From contig NZ_RHOL01000012.1 of the NCBI RefSeq assembly GCF_003946465.1, positions 1-64,000 of the forward strand: DNA of 64,000 nt. The letters are read 5' to 3'. Numbering within the stretch: position 1 is the first letter of the stretch; every line of letters begins with the position of its first letter. This document shows positions 57,894 to 64,000 of the stretch, piece by piece. The DNA is from Lacticaseibacillus hegangensis. Its GTDB lineage: Bacteria > Bacillota > Bacilli > Lactobacillales > Lactobacillaceae. The position numbers and the translations under genes are program-made. The notes beneath the pieces were generated by a model, which saw nothing but the letters and a program-made list of their open reading frames with translations, did no database searches and was not told the origin of the DNA.

Positions 57894-59279
57894 ATGCGCA
57901 AACGACACTGGCACCTCTCCGCCCCGCAGGCGATCCTAGTCAGTTTTGCCGCAATGATTGGCATCGGTAGCGCGCTGCTGGCGCTGCCGTGGGCCAGCCA
58001 AACCGGCCAATCGGTCGGCTGGCTCACCGCGCTGTTCACCGCCACCAGCGCGGGCTGCGTGACTGGGCTCGTGGTGGTCAACACGATGCAGCAGTGGACC
58101 CTGTTTGGCCAGCTGGTGATCCTGGCGTTGATTCAGCTTGGCGGCATCGGCTTTATCACCGTGGTCGCCGGCAGCCTGCTCCTGTTTCGCCAGCGCATCG
58201 GGCTCCGCCAGCGCCTGGCCATCCAAACCCTGTTCAACCAGGACGCGCCGGGCGGCATGGGGCGGCTGGTCCATCAGGTGCTGCGCTACACGCTGGTGAT
58301 CGAAGGCGCCGGCGCGCTGCTGCTCACGCTCGGCTTTTTGGCGGCAAACCGCGGCTATGCGGTGAGCGAGGCGCTGTGGTACGGCGTTTTTCACGCGGTG
58401 TCAGCCTTTTGCAACGCCGGTTTTGACATTATCGGCATGAATTCGCTGGCCGACTTTCAAGGCAGCTGGCTCATCAGCCTGACTGTCATGGCGCTGATCA
58501 CGCTCGGCGGGCTGGGCTTTCCGGTTCTGTACGAGCTTAGGCGTCTGCTCAAAAAAGGCCGCACGCCGCTTCACCGGCGCGGCCGCCTCAGCGTCAACGC
58601 AAAGCTGGTCTGCCTCACCAGCCTGATCTTGGTGGGCGCCGGCACCGGGCTGTTTGCCTTGCTCGAATGGGGGAACCCAGGCACCCTGGGTGAACTTGCC
58701 ACCCCGCAGAAGTGGCTGAGGGCGGCCTTTGAGTCCGTCACCCTGCGCACCGCCGGCTTTTCGACGCTGGATCAAAGCCAGCTGGGCGACCTCAGCAAGC
58801 TGCTGGCCTGCGGGCTGATGTTCATCGGCGGCTCGCCGGCGGGCACGGCCGGCGGGGTCAGGACCATCACGCTGGCCCTGCTGGCCGCAGCGGTGGTGTC
58901 CGGCCTGCGCGGGCGCCTCGGCATCGTGATTTTTGGCCGGCGCATTCCGCTGGCGCTGCTGCAGCGTGCGTTGGCCGTGTTTTTCGCGCTGTTTGCGGTG
59001 GTTGCCGCGGCGGTCCTGCTGCTGCATTTTACCGAGGCCCAAAGCGCGTTTCAGCCGGGACTGCTCGACCTAATTTTCGAGGCGACCAGCGCGACTGGCA
59101 CCGTCGGCCTCACCACCGGCCTCACGCCGCACCTGAGCAGCGCGGGGCGGCTCATCATTGCCGCCTGCATGTTCATCGGCCGCCTGTCGCCATTGACCCT
59201 GGCCATCGCCTTGACCGCGCGGCAAACGCGCGCGGCGCACACCGTTGACTACCCTGCCGCCACGCTTTTCGTTGGTTGA
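57894..59279 (+). CDS. ktrB: Potassium uptake protein, membrane subunit KtrB/TrkH
   Basis: A 461-aa potassium channel-like transporter with four M1-P-M2 repeats. The filter loops are recognisable: TSAGCVTGLVV, SAFCNAGFDIIG, TLRTAGFSTLDQ and ATSATGTVGLTTG, each with the conserved Gly. GGSPAGTAGGVRT is the intramembrane gating loop region of Ktr/Trk proteins. The start has GAAAGGAG upstream. It precedes ktrA by 18 bases and needs it for gating. Confidence 0.92.
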   Translation: MRKRHWHLSAPQAILVSFAAMIGIGSALLALPWASQTGQSVGWLTALFTATSAGCVTGLVVVNTMQQWTLFGQLVILALIQLGGIGFITVVAGSLLLFRQRIGLRQRLAIQTLFNQDAPGGMGRLVHQVLRYTLVIEGAGALLLTLGFLAANRGYAVSEALWYGVFHAVSAFCNAGFDIIGMNSLADFQGSWLISLTVMALITLGGLGFPVLYELRRLLKKGRTPLHRRGRLSVNAKLVCLTSLILVGAGTGLFALLEWGNPGTLGELATPQKWLRAAFESVTLRTAGFSTLDQSQLGDLSKLLACGLMFIGGSPAGTAGGVRTITLALLAAAVVSGLRGRLGIVIFGRRIPLALLQRALAVFFALFAVVAAAVLLLHFTEAQSAFQPGLLDLIFEATSATGTVGLTTGLTPHLSSAGRLIIAACMFIGRLSPLTLAIALTARQTRAAHTVDYPAATLFVG

Positions 59280-59297
59280 ATCAGAAAGGAGAGCGCC

Positions 59298-59933
59298 ATG
59301 ACAATCGCCCAGGCTCACTCGTTTGCTATCTTTGGGCTCGGCCGCTTCGGCACCAGCATCGTCTCTCACCTGGCGGAAAATGACGTCGAAATTCTGGCCG
59401 CGGACCGCGACCTGGCCCGCGTCGAGGCCGTTGCCGACTGGGTCGACCAGGCGGTGGTGGGCGACGCCAGCGACGATGCGTTTCTGGCGCGCGTGGCCAT
59501 CGAGCACTTCGACGTGGCCGTGTTTGCCATGGGCGAGCAGTTCGAAGCCAGCGTCATGGCCACCATGTTGGCTAAGGAGCGCGGCTGCCGCCGGGTCGTG
59601 GTCAAGGCCCTCGACGCCCGTCAGGCCAAAATCCTCAGCCGCATCGGCGCCGACCAGGTCGTCCTGCCGGAGGTGGAAATGGGGGCAAAAATTGCCCACA
59701 GGCTGGTCAACGCCAACATCCTCGGCGTGCTCGACCAGATTCCAGGCGTTGACATCACTGAGCGCCGGCCCGACCCGCAGTGGGTGGGCAAGACCCTGGC
59801 CGAGGCGGACATCCGCCGCACGGCCGGGCTCGAGGTGCTGGCCCTGATACGCGCCGGCCGGCCGCAGATCCCGGTGCCGCCCAGCACCATCTTGAGCGCA
59901 GACGATGTCCTGCTGACGGTAAATACCCGATGA
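59298..59933 (+). CDS. ktrA: Potassium uptake regulatory subunit KtrA/TrkA
   Basis: A 211-aa cytoplasmic RCK protein. The nucleotide-binding N-domain has FAIFGLGRFGTSI and the acidic AADRDLARVE; the C-domain (about 130-210) is a TrkA_C fold that in this group often binds c-di-AMP. It assembles as a ring under KtrB and opens it with ATP. AAAGGAG precedes the ATG. The unit ends at a strong bidirectional terminator. Confidence 0.92.
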   Translation: MTIAQAHSFAIFGLGRFGTSIVSHLAENDVEILAADRDLARVEAVADWVDQAVVGDASDDAFLARVAIEHFDVAVFAMGEQFEASVMATMLAKERGCRRVVVKALDARQAKILSRIGADQVVLPEVEMGAKIAHRLVNANILGVLDQIPGVDITERRPDPQWVGKTLAEADIRRTAGLEVLALIRAGRPQIPVPPSTILSADDVLLTVNTR

Positions 59934-59938
59934 CAAAA

Positions 59939-59985
59939 CGGCCCCGCGTCAGGCGATTGTTCACCTGGCGCGGGGCCGCTGCTTT
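59939..59985. terminator. Bidirectional terminator, ktrA versus the 37-aa gene
   Basis: CGGCCCCGCG-CAGG ... CCTG-CGCGGGGCCG, a 14-bp stem with one bulge. TTTT follows on the plus strand after CTGC and directly on the minus strand. Confidence 0.85.
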
Positions 59986-60010
59986 TGGGCTCATCGTGAT
60001 TGATCAAGCG

Positions 60011-60124
60011 TTACTTTGCGGCCTTGCGGGCCTCTTCGCACGCCTTGATGATGGACGGGTTCTTGGAGTGGCAGTCCTCGATCATTTGCAGGTCTGCTTC
60101 GCTGAGCTTCAAGTCATATGTCAT
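60011..60124 (-). CDS. Small 37-aa charged protein, function unknown
   Basis: The frame reads MTYDLKLSEADLQMIEDC, then HSKNPSIIKACEEARKAAK. It is helical, charged, with two Cys and a Lys-rich end. GCGAGG lies 8 bases before the ATG, and a promoter TTGCAA-16-TACAGT lies upstream (about 60160-60187). The terminator at 59939-59985 closes it. Own promoter, ribosome site and terminator make a real gene likely despite the length. No family recognised; there is no leader-peptide double-Gly or signal sequence. Confidence 0.6.
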   Translation of the reverse strand: MTYDLKLSEADLQMIEDCHSKNPSIIKACEEARKAAK

Positions 60125-60278
60125 GTCGTTTACCTCGCTTTAGTTTAAAAGATAGTTTTACTGTACCACGATGGCAGACAGTTGCAACCCACACGTGAAC
60201 ACACGGCCGCCTTGACGCCTATTGACAGTGCCACGCGACTTGGCCACACTGAAACTATCGGTGTTAGGAGGCTTTTTC

Positions 60279-60995
60279 GTGGACTGGCTGCTCATTCTCA
60301 TCCCAGCGTTTTTCGCGGCGCTCGTGCAAGGCATCACCGGCTTTGGGTCGGTGATCATCATGATGATCTTCTTTCCGGCGATCCTGCCCATCGCCGAAGC
60401 CGCCGGGCTGGGCGGCGTGGTCATGCTCAGCTGCACCGCCAGCCTGGCGTGGCGCTACCGGCGCGATTTTCACTTCAAGCAAGTGATTGGGCCGTTTCTG
60501 ATCTACGCAGCGGTCGCCACCTGGTCGGTCCGCCTCGGCAAGGTGCTGGACACGCATGTGCTGCGGCTGTTGCTGGGCGTGCTGCTGGTTGCGCTGGCGC
60601 TGTACTTCATCCTCGCCAAAACTGCCGGCGACCGGCGCTATCCCTGGTACATCGCCGTTTGCTTCATGGTGATCTCGGGGTTTTTCAACGGTCTTTTCGG
60701 CATTGGCGGCCCACTGATGGCCCTGTACTTTCTGTCCCTTTCGACCTCGGTGCCGACCTACATGGGCAACCTGCAGGGCTTCTTCCTGCTCGACACGATT
60801 TACATCACCAGCGTGCGGGTGGCCAGCGGCATCATCACGACCAGCCTTATCCCCTACATCATCGGCGGGATCATCGCGGCGACTCTGGGCACTCTCCTCG
60901 CCACGCTGTTAGCCGCCAAGTGGGATCTGGCGCAGATCAAGCCGCTGATTTACGGCTTCATCGGCCTCAGCGGGCTGTATTACCTGTTTTTCTAG
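60279..60995 (+). CDS. TauE/SafE-family anion exporter
   Basis: A 238-aa membrane protein with about eight hydrophobic segments in two repeats. The pairs AALVQGITGFGSVIIMM (first repeat) and SGFFNGLFGIGGPLMALY (second repeat) are the family hallmarks. Members export sulfite, sulfoacetate or other organic anions. The start is a GTG at 60279, 7 bases after AGGAGG; the ATG at 60222 coincides with a TTGACA promoter box. Monocistronic; substrate unknown. Confidence 0.88.
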   Translation: MDWLLILIPAFFAALVQGITGFGSVIIMMIFFPAILPIAEAAGLGGVVMLSCTASLAWRYRRDFHFKQVIGPFLIYAAVATWSVRLGKVLDTHVLRLLLGVLLVALALYFILAKTAGDRRYPWYIAVCFMVISGFFNGLFGIGGPLMALYFLSLSTSVPTYMGNLQGFFLLDTIYITSVRVASGIITTSLIPYIIGGIIAATLGTLLATLLAAKWDLAQIKPLIYGFIGLSGLYYLFF

Positions 60996-61003
60996 CAAGC
61001 GGC

Positions 61004-61065
61004 AAAAACCGCACCAACCGGGTAGACCCTGCAGTTTAGGGGCGTGCCCGCTTGATGCGGTTTTG
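61004..61065. terminator. Terminator between TauE/SafE and Nramp genes
   Basis: AAAACCGCA / TGCGGTTTT outer stem enclosing a GC-rich inner stem; A and T tracts at both ends serve the two convergent genes. Confidence 0.75.
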
Positions 61066-61085
61066 ATGTCTAATGCCTCAAAACA

Positions 61086-62348
61086 CTACCACAAGTGCGT
61101 CATCGGCCCGACCATGTACAGCCCAAAGGCCATCACCAGCAGACACAAGGTCGTGGCAACCAACCGGTACCAGCCGTGCATCCGATACTGGTCCGGCAGC
61201 GCCTTGGCCTCCAGCAGCAACAAGAAGCCCAGCACGATCGGTACCAGCAGCGCGTTGATCACTTCAACCGTGACTGCCAGATCGACCAGCTGAATGTTCG
61301 CCAGCACCAGCACCGCGCCAATCACGTGCGCCCCGATATAAATCAGGTAAAAGCCAGCGCTTTTGCAGTTAAACGGCTCGTTGAGGCTATGCGGCCAGCC
61401 GAGCACTTCCGTCAGGCCCCAGGTCCCAGCCAAAGCGACCACTAGGGCGGCGACCAGCGACCCGCCCAGCAGACTGGTGCCGATCAGCAGATTGGCGGGC
61501 AGCTCACCGAGGTACGGTGCCAGTGCGGTCGCCATTTGGCCCACCGTCGCGAAGGCCTCGCTGCCGCCGTGCTTGCCGACGGTCGCAGCGAAAGTCACGA
61601 TGAACACGATCATGATGGCCTGCGTGATTAAAGTCCCAACGGCGGTGTCGCGCCGCTCCTGGGGAATGTCGGCGGCCGTCAAGTGCTTGTCGACCACCGC
61701 ACCCTGCTGGTAAAACAGCATCCAGGGCATGATGACCGCACCGACGTTGGCCGCTACCAGGTACACGTAGCTGCTATTGCGCCAAGGCACGGTCACCAGC
61801 CCGCGCATCAGGTCCCCCAGCTGCGGCTTGGCCATGACCATGGCGATGACAAACGCAAACTCGGCGAGGCCGACCATCACGCCGATTTTTTCCACGCGCC
61901 GGTATTCGCCCAAAAAGGCGATGCCGACCAGAAACGCCGTCGCAATTGGAATGGTGATCCACTTTGACACCCCGAACAGTTCACCAACCCCGGCGATGCC
62001 GATGAACTCAGTCAACAGCGCCCCGACGGCGGAAATCCCCAGCGTCACCGCCGCCAGCCACGCCCAGCCGCGCCCGAAGTACTTCCGGATCAGTGTGCCG
62101 TGCCCTTCCTGGGTAATGATGCCGAGGCGCACGGTCATTTCCTGGGCCATGAACAAGACCGGGATCAGCACCAGCTGCGGCAGCACCATGGTGTAGCCCC
62201 ACTGCGCGCCGGATTGGGCCGCCGTGATCAGGCAGCCGGCATCAGTGTCGGCCAGCATGACCAAGAGTCCCGGTCCCCAGACCGCAAGCCAGCCACGCCC
62301 GCGCCGGCGAGTTTTGGTTAAATTGTCTTTCTTTTCGATAATTGCCAC
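61086..62348 (-). CDS. Nramp-family divalent metal transporter, non-canonical
   Basis: A 420-aa transporter of the Nramp (SLC11) fold with about 11 helices. In helix 1 the metal-binding DPGN of canonical MntH is replaced by ADTDAGCLITA, so the Asn ligand is missing, and in helix 6 the MPH motif reads IMPWMLF, keeping Met but not His. It is therefore not a standard manganese MntH; a different metal (for example magnesium, as for Nramp-related transporters) or altered coupling is possible. The start is a GTG with a poorly spaced GCGGA; no better start is visible. Confidence 0.82.
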   Translation of the reverse strand: MAIIEKKDNLTKTRRRGRGWLAVWGPGLLVMLADTDAGCLITAAQSGAQWGYTMVLPQLVLIPVLFMAQEMTVRLGIITQEGHGTLIRKYFGRGWAWLAAVTLGISAVGALLTEFIGIAGVGELFGVSKWITIPIATAFLVGIAFLGEYRRVEKIGVMVGLAEFAFVIAMVMAKPQLGDLMRGLVTVPWRNSSYVYLVAANVGAVIMPWMLFYQQGAVVDKHLTAADIPQERRDTAVGTLITQAIMIVFIVTFAATVGKHGGSEAFATVGQMATALAPYLGELPANLLIGTSLLGGSLVAALVVALAGTWGLTEVLGWPHSLNEPFNCKSAGFYLIYIGAHVIGAVLVLANIQLVDLAVTVEVINALLVPIVLGFLLLLEAKALPDQYRMHGWYRLVATTLCLLVMAFGLYMVGPMTHLW

Positions 62349-62472
62349 TCCGCTCTGTCGGCACTTGGCCGCGCATTCAAGAATAGGCTTATTGTACTAC
62401 CAGAACGGCGGCACTTAGCTCAAAACTGGAAAAGGGCTGCCGACGGTTGGCGGTAATCGCCCGCTGGACAGG

Positions 62473-63642
62473 CTAATTCGCACCCTTCGCGCGCATCAGC
62501 CGCGTCTGCCAAATCAGCGCCCCGGCCATCAGCACCGTGAAGGCCAAAATGTACACGGGATACAGCGCGATGGACACTGCACCGGCCAGCAGGCCAAACA
62601 GCGGCGGCGCAAAGGTGGAGCCGACATAGGCCGACGCCATTTGCAGCCCGATCACCGCCTGCGAGTGATCAGCGCCAAACGAGGCCGGCGTTTCGTGAAT
62701 GATTGTCGGGTAAATGGGCGCACACCCCACGCCAAAGACCACGAGGCCAACCAGCGCGGCCATCACGGGCAGCGGCAGGAGGATCAGCAGCACGCCCACC
62801 AACATGATGCCCGTCCCCAGGCCCAGCATGCGCCGGTCGCCCAGCTGATCGGCGATGATTCCGGACAGGAACCGGCCCACTGTGATGCCAATATAGAACA
62901 GCGCGGCGAACCGGGCGGCCGTCGTGACTGCGACCCCGCGGGCCTGAACCAGATAACTGGCGGCCCAAATGCCGGCCGTTGCCTCGAGCGCACAGTAGGC
63001 GAAAAAGGCCACGAGGACCTGCTTCAGGCCGCGTAGGTGCAGCAGCTGGCCGATTTTCAGCGGTGCGCTGGCGGTTTTGCCGCTTGCCGGGGTTTGGGGC
63101 TTGGCCCATAGCGGCAGACTCGCGATCAAGATAAAGGTCAAGACGACCTGAATGATGCCAATGATGCGGTAGCCCGCCTGCCAGCCCAGCTGGTGGGTCA
63201 GCGCATAGCTCATCACGTTCGGGCTGATCGCCGCGCCCACGCCCCAGAAGCAGTGGAGCCAGTTCATTTGCCGGCCCTTGTAGTGCAGCGCGACGTAATT
63301 ATTCAGTGCCGCATCGACCGCGCCAGCGCCGAGCCCGTACGGCACCGCCCAGACGCAAAGCCAAATGAAACTGGGTGACAGCGAAAAGCCAAAGAGCGCC
63401 AGGGCCGTGGTCGCGACGCTGGCCGCCGTGACCCTGCCTGCCCCGAATCGCCGCGTCAGCCGGTCTGACAGCAAACTTGAAATGATCGTATCCGCCGAAA
63501 TCAGCATGGTGATGATGCCGACATAGCTGGTCGGCACGCCGAGCTGCGTGTGCATCGCCGGCCACCCGGCTCCAATCAGCGAGTCTGGCAGGCCCAGGCT
63601 GATAAATGCTAAATAGATGATCCCCAACAGTAAAGAAAACAT
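62473..63642 (-). CDS. MFS transporter (FucP/YfkF-like)
   Basis: A 389-aa transporter with 12 helices. It has FISLGLPDSLIGAGWPAM at the start, SDRLTRRFGAGRVTA in loop 2-3 and GVGCAPIYPTIIHETPASFG in the second half, the pattern of sugar/unknown-substrate MFS proteins often seen in lactobacilli. The ATG at 63642 lies 4 bases after GGAGGGG; the longer frame has no ribosome site. A promoter TTGACA-16-TAGAAT is at 63672-63699. Monocistronic; substrate unknown. Confidence 0.87.
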   Translation of the reverse strand: MFSLLLGIIYLAFISLGLPDSLIGAGWPAMHTQLGVPTSYVGIITMLISADTIISSLLSDRLTRRFGAGRVTAASVATTALALFGFSLSPSFIWLCVWAVPYGLGAGAVDAALNNYVALHYKGRQMNWLHCFWGVGAAISPNVMSYALTHQLGWQAGYRIIGIIQVVLTFILIASLPLWAKPQTPASGKTASAPLKIGQLLHLRGLKQVLVAFFAYCALEATAGIWAASYLVQARGVAVTTAARFAALFYIGITVGRFLSGIIADQLGDRRMLGLGTGIMLVGVLLILLPLPVMAALVGLVVFGVGCAPIYPTIIHETPASFGADHSQAVIGLQMASAYVGSTFAPPLFGLLAGAVSIALYPVYILAFTVLMAGALIWQTRLMRAKGAN

Positions 63643-63671
63643 AAGCCCCTCCGCATGCGTCAATACCGGTA

Positions 63672-63699
63672 ATTCTAGCGGAGTGGCAAGCAATGTCAA
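63672..63699 (-). promoter_or_regulatory. Promoter of the MFS gene
   Basis: On the minus strand, consensus TTGACA and TAGAAT are 16 bases apart, about 30 bases before the ATG. Confidence 0.7.
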
Positions 63700-63738
63700 C
63701 GGTTACAGCGTGACTACTTCGTCACTGGTGTCAGAGCA

Positions 63739-63861
63739 CAAAAAAGACCGCTAGTAAACTTCTGGCAGGAGGTTTAGCGGTCTGATTCCGTATTAACTAA
63801 ATGCCAACCGTCTTTAGCGGTCTGCAGGGCGACGTGCTGGATGGCACGCCGCCTTTTCTAT
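63739..63861 (-). ncRNA. Candidate small RNA with repeated antiterminator-like arm
   Basis: About 120 bases on the minus strand. A TATACT -10 (63868-63873) with a weak TTTCTC -35 lies upstream. The RNA would hold a GGCG-CGTGC/GCACG-CGCC hairpin, two copies of CAGACCGCTAAA (63773-63784 and 63814-63825), and a terminator whose 3' arm TAGCGGTCT, followed by six T, can pair with either copy. No gene follows before the MFS promoter. Confidence 0.4.
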
Positions 63862-64000
63862 ACTTAAAGTATAACATGGGTGAGCCCCGAGAGAAAGCCA
63901 ACAAATGGCGACTCCACTAGCTAAGGCGACCCAACGGCTTGGTTCTGAACTTGCGGTTTTAATCCGCAACTTCGACTGTCGAGTTCTCCCCACCGATCGT
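63862..64000. other. Right-edge region without a supported gene
   Basis: Contains the TATACTT/AAGTATA near-palindrome (63860-63874) and stems such as TTGCGG/CCGCAA (63951-63969). An open plus frame from 63905 runs to the edge but has no convincing ribosome site. A longer sequence to the right is needed to interpret it. Confidence 0.4.

Noticed and set aside
63905-64000. Open plus frame from an ATG running off the window
   Set aside because: Only 32 codons, no convincing ribosome site, and it overlaps promoter-like and stem-forming DNA; may be noncoding.

Overview
The window is a GC-rich (roughly 60%) chromosomal segment of a low-GC-phylum lactic acid bacterium, most likely a member of Lactobacillaceae near Lacticaseibacillus. 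The grounds are a WxL/DUF916 cell-surface cluster, PepF, PepV, proline iminopeptidase, NADH peroxidase, L-LDH, strong AGGAGG ribosome sites, frequent TTG/GTG starts and lac-family PTS permeases. The species assignment is inference. I see no rRNA, tRNA, CRISPR or prophage genes.

Layout. 1-5.6 kb: a GNAT acetyltransferase, then a minus-strand unit of response regulator, histidine kinase, ABC ATPase and FtsX-type permease. 5.7-10.7 kb: an orphan XRE regulator beside a decayed partner, pepF, a pyridoxal kinase with an ECF S-component, and a DUF554 protein. 11-14.5 kb: a csc-type surface cluster (two WxL proteins, a small sortase-anchored protein, DUF916 protein). 14.5-23 kb: housekeeping and transport genes, including deformylase-like, LysE, methyltransferases, an MFS exporter, L-LDH, a DJ-1 family protein and a NamZ-like muramidase. 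A near-consensus CIRCE element sits in front of a 72-aa orphan gene. 23.2-26.3 kb: an intact IS3-family element that has separated a membrane-protein gene from its own start codon.

26.3-33.5 kb, minus strand: an operon of aspartate 4-decarboxylase, GntR regulator, PepV, glycosylasparaginase, a short GrdB-like protein, PTS EIIC and PTS EIIA. It resembles the alf-2 glycoamino-acid operon of L. casei BL23, but in this window the MFS permease, fucosidase and sugar kinase are absent and PTS genes are present. I infer PTS uptake of a GlcNAc-Asn-type compound, intracellular cleavage to GlcNAc-6-P and aspartate, and decarboxylation of aspartate to alanine. A GTATATAC operator overlaps the operon promoter.

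33.6-42.5 kb: small membrane proteins, AlkD, serC-serA, a histidine phosphatase, NADH peroxidase, nitroreductase and proline iminopeptidase. The serC-serA leader encodes a 23-aa peptide with a Ser/Cys run (SSSRSCCS), three successive hairpins and an intrinsic terminator, so it looks like a ribosome-mediated attenuator. 42.5-48.3 kb: two near-identical EIIC genes flanking a ROK repressor, plus a PTS-linked barrel-like protein. 48.3-56.1 kb: AAA ATPase, DUF1801/YdeI fusion, DUF2075 protein, a chromosomal TetM-like GTPase, a hydrolase, and a flavin oxidoreductase paired with an F420-reductase-like protein. 56.1-64 kb: a candidate small RNA, a POT transporter, KtrB/KtrA, a 37-aa protein, TauE/SafE, a non-canonical Nramp transporter, an MFS transporter and a second candidate small RNA.

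Start sites were chosen by ribosome-binding-site position and family alignment from memory. No database search was run.
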